This document shows, in pieces, positions 9,489 to 19,881 of a stretch of 64,000 nucleotides of DNA. The stretch covers positions 248,001 to 312,000 of the forward strand of contig JARBJD010000001.1 of the NCBI GenBank assembly GCA_033064195.1, written 5' to 3'. Made by a program: the position numbers and the translations under genes. This DNA comes from Blattamonas nauphoetae (Eukaryota; Preaxostyla; Oxymonadida). The notes under the pieces are model-generated. The model was not told the DNA's origin. It was given only the letters and a program-made list of their open reading frames with translations, and made no database searches. Positions within the stretch are counted from its first letter, which is position 1, and each line of letters opens with the position of its first letter.

Positions 9489-11165
9489 CTAGTCCGACCT
9501 GTGGATACGCATCTCCAGAGATTTTCCCAGCTCAGGTGCAATCCATCGTTGAAGATTCTCGTTCAAAACTTGTCGCATTGTCTGCCCCAACAATAGAGCT
9601 TGTTCGTGTGCGGTTGCATTCTCAATCGTTTCTATCTGAAGAGGGATGGTTTTGTCAATCAGGATCCATTCCGGGTTCAGTCGCCCCAAAATCCATCGAT
9701 GCCTCGCATCTCTGTCTCATCGCTTCAGTCTTTCCACAATCTGAGAGTTAACATTGAACCGACCAAGAGGACGTGTACCTGGCATCGGCTTCTGGATTCG
9801 ATCGTGAAGTGTCAGCCGCTTGTCAACAATGCACACTTCAAACGTGTCTCTACATTTCAGCGCTTCACAATTCAATTGTGCGGATTTCAACGGATCTTCT
9901 TCTCTTTCCCTTGCTTTTTCATTCTTATCTTTCCCTGTTGTCGCTCCATCAATCCCACCAGTCACGCTGTGTGAGCCGTTCAGAGTCGTTAGTCGGAGAT
10001 GGTTTCCTGTTCGGTCTCCCATGATGTTCACCGACTCTTCCACAAACATTTTCTCGTCCACACATTCCAATTCCTGGTGAGCCATCAAGTCTTCCTTTTC
10101 CGTTGATTTCGTCTTCATCTTTCGACGACAGCATACAATCACAATCAAAACAACAACAATCCCAACAATCACCCCAACTGCAACTGGAATCACCCATTTC
10201 AGACTCTCCACTGCTTGTGCCTCTCGCTCCGCAACAACACTCATCTTCACTCGAACCCAATCTTCTCCGACAACTCCAGACCCAAACATCACTCGAAGTC
10301 GCCATTCTGGTTCAGCATCCAGCGACTTCTGAAGAGTGTCTTCGCTCAATGTCAGTGTCAGGCTTGTTTCATTCCATTTCTCGATTGATGCCTTCGAAAG
10401 ATCAATATCCACCTTTCCCGTTTCTCTCTTCGTTTTCTCATTCCATTCAAACACCTCAACCCACAAGCCACAAGGAATCAGAAGCGATCCAACAAGTTCT
10501 GCGGTGAATGTCTTCGCTTTCGAGTTCGTCGACACCTCGCTTTTCGATCCATTCAGCGATGTAATGAAGAGAGGAGAGCGAGTGTTCACAACTGAAGATG
10601 AGAAGACGCATACCTCCCCAACACTGATCCATCCAGATGTCCCTGGCAGCTGTCCATCTCCTCCACAAAGACTCTCAACGTTCAGCTCACCATTCGAGCA
10701 GTGTATGTTTCGGCGAACTGAAGGAAATGACGAGTTCGACACAAAGTTGTCGTGGAATGTGCTTGCTTCCACTTTCATCGATCCTCCATACATCCAAATC
10801 CCTCCCGACACAACATGAGACACTTTCACATTCTCAAAAATTGAGGTTGTGTTCACAACTCGGATCAGTGCTTCTGTCCATTCACAAACATCCTTCTCCT
10901 CTTCCGAAACAAACACTTCAGAGAACGAACAAAGATCAGGAGAGGAGAGGTCGAACAGCAGTGACGAGAATGTCAGATCAGAGAGCGTTAAGTTCGTCAC
11001 TGATGCTTCTCCTCCAGTCAATCGAATCAGACTGAACGAGATCTCATTCTTCGACCAGATTGTCGACGAGTCATTTTGTTTGAGTTTGGTGCCATTTATT
11101 TCACGAGGCCAACAACTTTTCAAATCTTCAATCTTCAAAGATGAATTATATCGGTACCCAGAGCA
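9489..11165 (-). pseudogene. truncated receptor-like pseudokinase
   Basis: The main frame (11165 to 9717) encodes a serine- and asparagine-rich extracellular-type segment with beta-helix-like repeats (SGGIWMYGGSMKVEASTF, several N-glycosylation sites). A membrane segment of about 24 residues follows (WVIPVAVGVIVGIVVVLIVI), then CCRRK as a stop-transfer, then a cytoplasmic part. The cytoplasmic part looks kinase-derived: RLTLHDRIQKP, then, after a frame change near 9700, LNPEWILIDKTIPLQIE and QRWIAPE, which resembles the kinase APE motif. HRD and DFG are absent. No signal peptide precedes it, and the 5' end abuts an unrelated fragment near 11150. Both ends are therefore broken. Kinase descent is an inference from motif order. 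Confidence 0.6.
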
Positions 11166-11380
11166 ACCAACCAGGTCTTTCCATTTTGGAGGGTGCTTCG
11201 TGCATAAAGGGTTTTGACGGTCTTCTTCACGTACGATTGTGTCGTAGGGTTCATGCACAGTACGCGGGAATTGAATGGTAATGAATCTGTGTGAGTTACA
11301 GGAACAGTGATGCGTCGGGGAGTGTCTTGAGGGTCAGCTATTAGCTGATAGGGGATCTTGAATGTTTCTGAACGTGACAT
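11135..11380 (-). pseudogene. fragment resembling the SGF29 C-terminal Tudor domain
   Basis: An 81-codon frame starting with ATG at 11380 contains TFKIPYQLIADP, then FNSRVLCMNPTTQSYVKKTV, which follows the pattern of the second SGF29 Tudor repeat (loading-site P, then VLALYPxTTxFYxAxV). The SGF29 family reads H3K4me3 in SAGA. No N-terminal exons are present: upstream is the stop of another gene. The frame runs into the receptor-like fragment near 11150. It is most likely an orphan piece. Family assignment rests on pattern memory and is tentative. Confidence 0.35.
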
Positions 11381-11577
11381 GAGGAATTCTGAACTGGAGA
11401 AATGAAAGTGTCAATTTTGGACTTCGATCTGGCTCACATTTCCTTTTCATCCTGAGATCAACACTTTTTGGAAAAAAAACATGTATGTCATGTCACACAG
11501 GCATAATTGAAAAGAATGATGGCAAGATTTGAAGAAATGCTTTCAGGATGGACAAAAAATGTAGTTTAAGATCTTCC
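11381..11577. other. intergenic
   Basis: AT-rich gap between the stop of the large gene at 11578 and the fragments to its left. It presumably holds the 3' untranslated region of that gene. No RNA gene or repeat is seen. Confidence 0.5.
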
Positions 11578-14500
11578 CTAAACAAATAGATCATCGTCTT
11601 CAACCGAATGACGACTAGACTCTGAGTCAGGATCCTCCGAACCAATCGAGCGTTTCGTGTTATCATCTGAGTCGTTTGCTTCTGGATCTTCTTTTGAGTC
11701 ATTTGCTTCTGGAGCTTCTTTTGAGTCGGTATGCTCGGTGGGGTTGAATGTGTTTGAAAGAGTGTCCAAAATTTCCATCAACTTCGATAATTTGTGTTGT
11801 GTGTTCTGAGACAAGTGAAATTCAGGGTTGGTGAAGAAGGGCGAGGTTTTGAAAAAGGTTGACAGGTTCTGAATCGGATCAATGAGTGAGTCGGTGAATG
11901 GGATTGTGTCGTTTTCCTTGGGGCTTGAGTCGTTTGCATTGGGGGGAGAGACAATCGAGACCTCCTTGACCCATGTCAGAGCATCTGCGAGCATTTGGAT
12001 GAAGAGGGAGAATCCCAAACGATCAAATTCCATGTGACACACAGACATTGGAGGAATGAATAGCTTGAGCGATGGATCATCCGCGCTGTCTGTGATGGTG
12101 TGTTTTGCACTTTTGAGGAGTGTTTCAATCGGCTCTTGGAAATGAGTTGTTGAGAAGTTGATGATGGTAGACAACGCTTGGCCAAGACCTCTTTTTGGGT
12201 TGATATCCAGCAAGTCTTGTTTGGAGTAAAAGGGAAGCGTGAGAGTGAGAGCAGAGAGAGCGGACGAGAGTTCCAGAAAGTTCGATTTCGGTGGTCCGAG
12301 AGAAGTTGGGTCATGGAATAAATCCCCCTTGTCAAGGATATCGAGAAGATTATTCTGTGCCTCAAGGATGGAGGAGGGGAAGAGGCGAAGACATCCCGAG
12401 AGGAGAAGCTGAGAATGGGGCGTGTGATTGACAACGAGCTGAATCCGCTCGTTGTCTGTTAAATCTTTCATGTCTGTGGAGGTCATGGAAAGTTGACGGA
12501 GTGTTGATATTGAAAGGGGAGTGACAGTCGGATGATTTAGCATGGGTGAGTGAACACCTTTTGTTCCTCCTTTCGTTTCCATTTCGGCTTTTCTTGCGAA
12601 ATGGATGAATTTTGAATAGTCGCTGAAAGTGTTCTCAACGACCATTCCCTTCAGAACGACTCCTCCAAACAATTTCATCGGCTGATCTTTCTGTTCGGGG
12701 ATGAGTCTGGAGAGGAGGCCCTCTTTGATCGTCGGAGAGTCTAGTTTTGGGAGAACGTCGTATGGGAGAGCGTGGAGAAGCTGGTCGATTGCCATTGAGA
12801 ACGGATATGCCAACAGATGGAACGGAAGTTTTTCAAAACTTTTCTCTTCCCGGATGACTGGGTTGAGGAAGAGACAAGGCTGGAAGTCACAGTACTTTGG
12901 GGGGATGATGGTGTCAGTTGTCGGGACGAGAATAATCTGATTTTGGGTCAAGCTGGTGCATGTCTCGAGAAATGTTGCGAGAAGAGGTTGATTCATTCTG
13001 GGTGTGCGTGAGTAACCTCCAGAGTTGGATGGAGTGAACGAGCCATTGAGGATGTGGACGAGTTTTTTTTCTTCGAATTTAGTGTAATACGCGATGAGGT
13101 CTGTGATGTTGGTGATCAGCAGCCCAAGAATGGCCGACAGGAAAACGCATTGTCTGCTCGGAAACTCAACTCCATACAGTCTGTTTGGACACTGAGTCTT
13201 CCCCAAGTTCAGTTCTTTGTCAGAGCTGGATTCTTTGGGATCATGGAGGGATTCTATCAGATTTTCTGCCATGTGAATGAAGGAGACGAGAGGGTTATCA
13301 TCAAGACGTGCCGAATGGGAGGAAGTGAAGTCTACGAGTGATCGATTGAAGAGTGATTGAGATGACGACGATCGTTGTGATTCATCATTTTTATGTTCTT
13401 CGAGATCTTCATCCGAGATGGGTACATCATCAATGGGGTTTTCGGATGCAGCTGAGTCTGATGATTGTTCGAACGACGAGTCCAAAGATAGCTGGTTTGA
13501 TTGCGGTGGTCCACTGGATGTATCCTGGCAGATTTCGATGTGATTGTTCATCAGAGAGAAAAGAATCATTCTCTCATCTGCGTCGGATGCACTGGTTATT
13601 TTGTTTATTTTCGATTGGATGGCTTTTATTGGAGAGAAAACAGTCTTAAAAGCATAAATGTCTTCGTCAATGCTTTTTCCCATACGCCTAAAAAGGCAGA
13701 GGACATTATCGAGAGGGGTCGGGAACGCGAAAAAAGACGGATGGAAGAAATGTTCGAAGAGTTTGAGATTGTTTTTCTTGTCTTGTTCAAAAAACATTGC
13801 TTTGAAAGTATTGACCGGTCTCTTTTGATTCGTGGGTTCTATCATGACCATGTATTGAATCAGGAAGGCAGCAAATACTGCCGATCGAAGATGAGGAGTG
13901 CTAAGAATATCGTCTTTCTTGATATCTGCGATAAAGCGAGTGAGAACTTCTCTGAGGGGCGTGAGTTCTTGTTCGATGAAAGTTGGGGACCCATCATCTT
14001 TCTTCCGTTTCTGGAGCTTGTTGGTGATGTATAGAGAGTAGACCAGGTTGAAAATGGCTGTAAAGAGAACACTTACTCCGAAACGTTCTTGGAACTCTTT
14101 TTCTTCGAACTGTGATGTTCTTTTAAGAGAACTGATTGGATACAAACTGGCGAGAAGGGAAATAACACCACATCTTTCGCAAAATGCGGAGAGTGAGGAG
14201 AGGCTGGCTTGGGTGAGCGAGGCAATGGCAGGGATGAGATGCAGGAGAGTGCCTGTTTTTTCATCAGAATTGACTTTAGGATTTGTGATGAAGCTTTGAC
14301 CAAAATATACAAGGAATAATGGATATTGTGATTGGAGGATTGTGTCCATAGCTTGGGTTAGAATCGAGCCTGTCGATGAGATTGAGGAGGGATATGGGTC
14401 ATATACTGTGATTGATTCGATGTCTGTTCCTGTTGGGGCTTCCTTTCCAGAGAGAGTGAGCTGTTCTGGTTTTGATGTCACCAGAATGGTATCCAGATCA

Positions 14501-14952
14501 TCATTATCTTTTATAATTGGAATGGTGACGGATTTGAACGATGAAGGACGATTCAGAGACGAAAATTGAGGTTTGTTGGACGTTGGAAGCTCTTTGAGGT
14601 CATAAATGACTTGACGGCTCGAATTTGAGATAACACGAACGAGAACATTTGTCACGAGGTTAACCTTCAAGATAAGGTCACAAGAATCACGGATGGAGGA
14701 GTGCGGATCCTCGTCAAAGATCGAACAATACTGCCACATTATGACTGTGTATTCTCTAATGGCAGCAGGTGAACAGAAAGTGGAGAAGAATGTGGCCATG
14801 TCGAATGATGGATGGTCAGGAGAGGAGGAAATTGATTCTAAAACATATGGTTGTGGTGAACTTCTGTCAAATTGTTGTAGTATATTTTTGATTGTTTCTG
14901 TTCCATTCATCGCTTTGGGACAGATCTTCGCACGATTCGTTGTTCGTGGCAT
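11578..14952 (-). CDS. large unrecognised helical protein
   Basis: A continuous frame of 1124 residues from the ATG at 14952. The frame is open further upstream to a TTG near 15012; an inner ATG at 14898 (MNGTETIKNILQQ) is an alternative start. The protein is leucine- and serine-rich with long helical stretches, as in an ARM/HEAT-like scaffold, a central acidic and serine-rich linker and an acidic C-terminal tail containing near-repeats of SKEAPEANDSKEDPEANDS. I recognise no catalytic motif. It lies 56 bases downstream of the deubiquitinase stop on the same strand. A second frame (15118-14867) overlapping both genes also reads like protein, so a spliced alternative 5' exon cannot be excluded. 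Function unknown. Confidence 0.7.
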   Translation of the reverse strand: MPRTTNRAKICPKAMNGTETIKNILQQFDRSSPQPYVLESISSSPDHPSFDMATFFSTFCSPAAIREYTVIMWQYCSIFDEDPHSSIRDSCDLILKVNLVTNVLVRVISNSSRQVIYDLKELPTSNKPQFSSLNRPSSFKSVTIPIIKDNDDLDTILVTSKPEQLTLSGKEAPTGTDIESITVYDPYPSSISSTGSILTQAMDTILQSQYPLFLVYFGQSFITNPKVNSDEKTGTLLHLIPAIASLTQASLSSLSAFCERCGVISLLASLYPISSLKRTSQFEEKEFQERFGVSVLFTAIFNLVYSLYITNKLQKRKKDDGSPTFIEQELTPLREVLTRFIADIKKDDILSTPHLRSAVFAAFLIQYMVMIEPTNQKRPVNTFKAMFFEQDKKNNLKLFEHFFHPSFFAFPTPLDNVLCLFRRMGKSIDEDIYAFKTVFSPIKAIQSKINKITSASDADERMILFSLMNNHIEICQDTSSGPPQSNQLSLDSSFEQSSDSAASENPIDDVPISDEDLEEHKNDESQRSSSSQSLFNRSLVDFTSSHSARLDDNPLVSFIHMAENLIESLHDPKESSSDKELNLGKTQCPNRLYGVEFPSRQCVFLSAILGLLITNITDLIAYYTKFEEKKLVHILNGSFTPSNSGGYSRTPRMNQPLLATFLETCTSLTQNQIILVPTTDTIIPPKYCDFQPCLFLNPVIREEKSFEKLPFHLLAYPFSMAIDQLLHALPYDVLPKLDSPTIKEGLLSRLIPEQKDQPMKLFGGVVLKGMVVENTFSDYSKFIHFARKAEMETKGGTKGVHSPMLNHPTVTPLSISTLRQLSMTSTDMKDLTDNERIQLVVNHTPHSQLLLSGCLRLFPSSILEAQNNLLDILDKGDLFHDPTSLGPPKSNFLELSSALSALTLTLPFYSKQDLLDINPKRGLGQALSTIINFSTTHFQEPIETLLKSAKHTITDSADDPSLKLFIPPMSVCHMEFDRLGFSLFIQMLADALTWVKEVSIVSPPNANDSSPKENDTIPFTDSLIDPIQNLSTFFKTSPFFTNPEFHLSQNTQHKLSKLMEILDTLSNTFNPTEHTDSKEAPEANDSKEDPEANDSDDNTKRSIGSEDPDSESSRHSVEDDDLFV

Positions 14953-15008
14953 ATATTTCCACAAAACGATCCTGATGTTCGCAATATTGGCAAAAAAGTC
15001 CCAAAAAC

Positions 15009-17151
15009 TCAATGACGTTGTGATTTCCCCCGAAAACCGCCTCTTCTGGAGTTCTGACCAAATTTTTGAGATCTAAACGAAGGTTTATTGAGTTCAAACT
15101 TCCGAATCCATTTTCCATTCTTTTTCACAAGTTTCTTTGCCCCACGAAGATCCTCAAACCGCTGGAAAGGGTTTCGTTGGAGGGGCTGAATCTCCTCCTT
15201 TTTCTCGCGCACTTTGTCAACCTTTCCTGCATCGTACTCTTTGTCGTACGAGTCTCGCTCTTTCTCGCGCATCTGGAGTTCGTGTGGGAGAAGATTTACA
15301 CTTCTTGTGGACTCGTCTTCCCATCCCTTGGTCTCTGCTGAGAAGAGGTTTGGAATGCCTGCTCGCGTGACGGTCTCGTGGTCCTGCTTTTGGTTCTTCT
15401 TCGTCTGGTGAGATGAGGAATTGTGTGTTGGGTGTCGACGATGATCGACGATCAGTGCTGTTGAACTCGGCTTGTTTCGTCGACGTTTGCGGATGGTGTC
15501 AATATCATTCTCGTCAGACGAAGAAGAGTCGCTTGAGTTTTCGTGGTCCGAGTCAGGATCTGATTGGTCTGAGAGGAGAGACTCCGAAAGATCTGCTGCT
15601 TCCTCCTGCTCAGTCCGAATCGTTTTGCCAGACGATAGCTTCCGAGAGACGACTTTTGGGACTTGGTGTTGAGGAGGATTCCGGTCATGGGTATCGGTGC
15701 TGACTATGTCGTCGAGAAGGATGTCGGGTGTAATGGGGAGGCTTTTCTGCTCTTCCTTCGCTTCTTCGGGCTGTGCTGTGCTTTGTTGTCCATCGAACAC
15801 CTCCACCCTCTCTCCGTCCAACTGATAGAACAACATGTAAGCTTGTGAATTGAGCACAGCGCTGGTTCCAACCACTCTCACTGTTTCTCCGTCCACTGAA
15901 TTCCAGATGCCATTTGGCGCACGATGGAAGGACGTGTAGTGTCCTGATTGTGCAGAGTTTCCGTTGTGAACAACAACAGAACAGAGAGAATAACGGCAGG
16001 GACTTGAAAAGAACGGCTTGGCTGCTGGTGAGAGGTATGGTGTGACGTCGAGTGATAAAGAGAAGTTGACATGGTCGGAGAGTTTGATGTGTTTTGCAGT
16101 CGCAGATTGGGCTTTGTCGGTTGTGCTCATTTTGAATCGCTTGAGATGGATGCAAAGAGTGTTGGGCGGATCTCGAAGTGATGTTCGGATTGTTGATGAA
16201 TTGAGTTTTTGACAACTTGAGGAGATGAGAAGGAAAAGGTGAACAAAACCTCGAACACTTGTGTTTGTTGGATTGATCGAGAGTTTCAGCCCCAAAATAT
16301 TTGGATATTGCCTTTTCCAAGCTTAGTGAACCACGGATATCGAGTGAAATGTCGAGGAAAGGGAAGAATGAGAATGTTTGAGTCTGACATTCAGAACACG
16401 TTAATCGAGATTGAACTGTACCTCCAAGTGCTTGATAAACGAATGTAGTGCATTCTGAGTTGAGAGGAAGTCGTTGGGTTGTGCGAGGAAGAAGAGAACC
16501 ATGAACCCTCGACATGAGAAGATGGAAATATTCGTGTGCATCCTGTTGCTCGCCAAGTTTAAATGACGAGGAAAGATCTCGCAGGTTTTTGGCAAATGAG
16601 GTTGGAGCGATTACCTTTCGGGGAGAATCATGGATTTTGCAGATAATAGTTTCGAGTTGACACATCCAACAAAAACCTTGTTGATGACCTAGTAAAGAAT
16701 AAATTGTCACTTATAAAGAAGAGATACACTGCATAGAGTGTTGTTTCTCCAGAAGGTGTTGCGAGAACGTTGGAGAATAACATAGCGAATGAAGGATAAC
16801 GTTGATGAAGCAAGTGTGATCAATATTCTTAAGAGCAGCACCCATTGGTTTAGATGATCGCCATTTATGATACGACTTGAGTTTTTGGGGTTGAAACACG
16901 ATTGTAGAGGGAGGGAGGTACAGGTTGGCGTGAAGTGATCTTGTGAGAATATCTTTGCTTTGAACAACTTTATCTGAAGATGTCAATTTTGAAACGTGTC
17001 TAAAGCGTAGTAGTGAAGAGTTTTTTGGTCCATGTGTTTCGAGAAGTCTATATTCAGGACCAAATGAGACAGAGCTTTGAGGTGGTTCCGATGACTGATG
17101 GAATTGAATACGTTTCGCAAGATTGACAGTCTTCGAATATTTTTGCTCCAT
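15009..17151 (-). CDS. USP36-like: ubiquitin C-terminal hydrolase, USP36/USP42-like
   Basis: Three exons (17151-16728, 16688-16250, 16215-15009) join in frame to 689 residues, with introns of 39 and 34 bases. The USP catalytic domain is complete. The Cys box is KNIDHTCFINVILHSL, with the oxyanion Asn five residues before the Cys. It is followed by HQQGFCWMC and QDAHEYFHLLM, the zinc-finger-like CSEC and HKCSSC pairs, and the His box QSGHYTSFHR with NSVDGE. Spacing and HQQGFCWMC match USP36/42, nucleolar deubiquitinases acting on ribosome factors and histone H2B. The C-terminal third is acidic/serine-rich, then basic with RRGG and GFRG, fitting nucleolar targeting. The usual GN before TC is DH here. 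It starts 121 bases from the divergent V-ATPase gene. Confidence 0.9.
16216..16249 (-). other. 34-base intron in the USP gene
   Basis: Minus-strand sequence begins GTTTTGTTCACC and ends CTCCTCAAG. Removing it joins HKCS to SCQKL so that the second half of the zinc-binding Cys pair is restored. This is among the shortest introns in the window. Confidence 0.85.
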
Positions 17152-17272
17152 AAATCTGTGGTACTTGGATGGGAGGGAGATATTCCGAGATGGAAGATGA
17201 AAAAAGCAATTATCTCTTGATCATCCGTCGTGCTTGAATCTCGCCACAGCATCACTTTTCTTTTCTTCTAGC
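17152..17272. promoter_or_regulatory. bidirectional promoter interval, USP and V-ATPase d
   Basis: The start codons of two divergent genes (minus at 17151, plus at 17273) are 121 bases apart, so both promoters and both 5' untranslated regions must fit here or overlap the genes. I cannot identify a specific initiator or TATA element. Confidence 0.5.
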
Positions 17273-18428
17273 ATGACCAAATATCTAATTGATAATGGAT
17301 ATCTTGATGGACTCGTACGGGGCTTCAAAACCGAATTATTGACCGCCGCTGACTATGCAAACTTAACACAATGCGAATCTGTTGATGACATGAAAGTTCA
17401 CCTTCTCAACACTGGATACGGTGCTCTCTTGCAAGATGCTCCTTCTCCAATCACAGCAGAAACTCTCGCCGAGATTTGTACGAGCCAAATGGTCGAACAA
17501 TTCAAATACATCAAATTCCATGGATATGAACCGCTGGTCACATTCTGCAACTACATCACGTATGTATACTATTGTGATTCAGTTGTTTTCAACATTTTTT
17601 CCTGGAACAAAACTCTATTTATCTTTTTCGTGTTCACAATATTCTCTCATCCTCATTCCCTCCTTTCTCCGTATTATCAGATACGGTTATATGATCGACA
17701 ACATTATTCTTATTTTGGGAGAGACTCTCCGTGGTGGTGACCCTCAGCATGCCCTTACAAAATGCCATCCACTCGGAGTGTTCGAAGGCCTCACAGCGCT
17801 GTGTGTTGCCACTAGCCCAGCTGAGCTGTTCCAACTTGCCCTTGTGAACACCCCTCTTGCAAAGTACTTCGGAGCGTGTCTGACTGTCGAAGACCTGGAC
17901 GAAGTCCATGTTGAAATCATTCGAAACATGCTGTACAAAGAATACTTGTACGATTTCTACAAATTTGCCCAATCCCTCGGTGATGAAACGGCCGAAGAGA
18001 TGGATACCCTCCTCAAGTTTGAGGCAGATCGAAGAGCCATTAACATCACTGTAAACAGCTGGAAAACGTCACTGTCAAAGGATGATCGTGCCAAATTGTA
18101 CCCATGCCTTGGTGAGCTGTGGCCAGAGGCGACATCTCGTTTGCAAATTGTTGACGATATGGAAGGTTTACGCAACGCCATTGACCATATCGACGAATAT
18201 CGAGAAATGCTCCAAGTTCTCCAAGAAAATCCCCAAAAAACACTGGAAGAAGTCTTCATTGAACATGAAATTCACCTCAATAAACTTGCTCTATCAAGAT
18301 GTTGCCAATATTCCACGTTCTATGCTTATTTCCGCCTGAAGGAACAAGAAATCAGGAACATTGTCTGGATCGCTGAGTGCATTGCCCAAAAGAAAAAGGA
18401 TAAGGTCAATCAATTTATTATGATCTAA
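17273..18428 (+). CDS. ATP6V0D: V-type ATPase V0 subunit d
   Basis: Two exons (17273-17559 and 17681-18428) with one 121-base intron (GTATGT...TATCAG) give 344 residues, the usual length for the family. Signature stretches include DNGYLDGLVRGFKTELLTA near the start, LTQCESVDDMKVHL, YGYMIDNIILILGETLRGGD across the junction, CHPLGVFEGL and CCQYSTFYAYFRLKEQEIRN at the end. Subunit d couples the V1 central stalk to the membrane ring of the proton pump that acidifies vacuoles and endosomes. I chose ATG 17273 because the upstream frame has only a TTG and the protein then begins exactly at the conserved N-terminus. Confidence 0.96.
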
Positions 18429-18624
18429 CCATCAGATTTTGTCTTCCGTCCATTCAAACACTCCACTTCATCTTCTAATCTGATGTTTTCGGTCATTCAT
18501 TTCGGATACCATTTTCTATGTAGCAAATTTACCATTTTTACAATCTTCCTAAGACTTTGATCACGCTTATGAGAATTATGCCCACATTGTGAAGAATATA
18601 ATCAGGTGATCCTGTTCATGGGTA
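18429..18624. other. intergenic
   Basis: 196 bases between co-oriented genes. No other feature seen; it must hold the V-ATPase 3' end and the NSE1 promoter. Confidence 0.5.
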
Positions 18625-19663
18625 ATGGATCGACAACTCTTTCAGTTACTCCTCAGAAACGGACCTGTTGTCACAGAAGATACCATCACTGGTATACACC
18701 TCGTTTTTCATTGTTTTTCTTGTTTATAGAGCGGCTCCACCTCACTCCTGGTGAAATTGATGCGTGTTTGGTTCGGTTAAATAACCGACTCAACGCTTTT
18801 GCGCTTCGGATCAATAGTGTAATTTTTGGACAAGATTCATGCTTGGGAATCATTAATGTGAAAGATGACTCTGCATCGAAACTTGGAACCCCATATACAC
18901 CAACCGAGATCAGTTACTTCAAACAAATTGTCTTTACTCACTCTTTTCATTTTTTTCATCAGCTAAAAATTCTGTTACTTGATGGAGAAGATTCTTTAGT
19001 TGATTTGGAAGCAGAAATTGGTCGACAATCAAGTGTAAATCCAGAAAAATTAGTCCGTCAACTTGTCTGTCCGCTTTTTTCTACGATATTCATTTAGGTG
19101 AAAGACAAATGGCTTGCAGAGGAAAACAAAATGATTGCCTTTGGTATCATATCCTTTTTATGCATTATTTCTGCTGTACAGGACAGCGCTCATTCCTTGA
19201 ATTGGAAACTAACTTGATCGCGATTAGTGAACAAATCGGCGGCCTTGCGAACATTTGTTGCTTATGTTCAGCTCTTCATATTGGATGTTCTGGTAGTGAC
19301 AAGGGTGTTAAATGCGCACATTGTGCTGCCAAAATGCATAAACGATGCCAAGAAGATTATTCGAAGAGGTTCCATCTCTGCCCCCAATGTAGACGTCCAG
19401 CCGAATGGGAACCCATTATTGGTCGTCGTCGGAGGCTCGAATTAGAAGCTGAAAGACTCAAAAGTGAAGGCCTGCCTATCCCTGCAGACGGTGAATTTTC
19501 CCTTCTGAATTTATCCCACCCACTTAAACGACGGAGAACACGTGCAGAGAGAAAAGCTGCAATGCGTTTTGAGGGAGACAATGATTCGGATGATCTCTAC
19601 GAAAATCCAGCGGAAAGAAGAAGACGAGTTGTTCCAAAAGTGAAGCAAGAAGATCCACTTTAG
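18625..19663 (+). CDS. NSMCE1: SMC5/6 complex RING subunit NSE1
   Basis: Five exons (18625-18691, 18730-18929, 18963-19064, 19098-19143, 19182-19663) with introns of 33 to 38 bases give 298 residues in frame. The N-terminal winged-helix region begins DRQLFQLLLRNGPVV. It is followed by VKDKWLAEENK and GQRSFLELE, equivalent to the NKWL and GRAILEME blocks of NSMCE1. The NH-type RING is complete: ICCLC, VKCAHC, MHKRC, LCPQC, giving four Cys pairs with one His. NSE1 pairs with NSE3/MAGE on SMC5/6 and acts as an E3 ligase in DNA repair. An arginine-rich tail with an acidic DNDSDD patch extends past the RING, longer than in animals. The introns are among the shortest in the window. Confidence 0.9.
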
Positions 19664-19881
19664 TCACTGTGCGTTACTTTTGCGAAAATGCTCTACGAAA
19701 ATATTTTGCAATATCGACGGAGCAGAGCGAGATTTCGATTTCCTGTTCTTGTCTCTCTCAAGACATTCTTCTTCTTCCCTTTGGAAGGACATTGGACATA
19801 TCTCTCTTTGCATCGTAAATATCATCGTTTTGGTGAACAATCGGAAAACACTGACATGTCCCTTACTTTTTTAATTGACAA
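19664..19881. other. intergenic
   Basis: 218 bases between NSE1 and C53 on the same strand. It has open but unsupported frames only. Confidence 0.5.
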
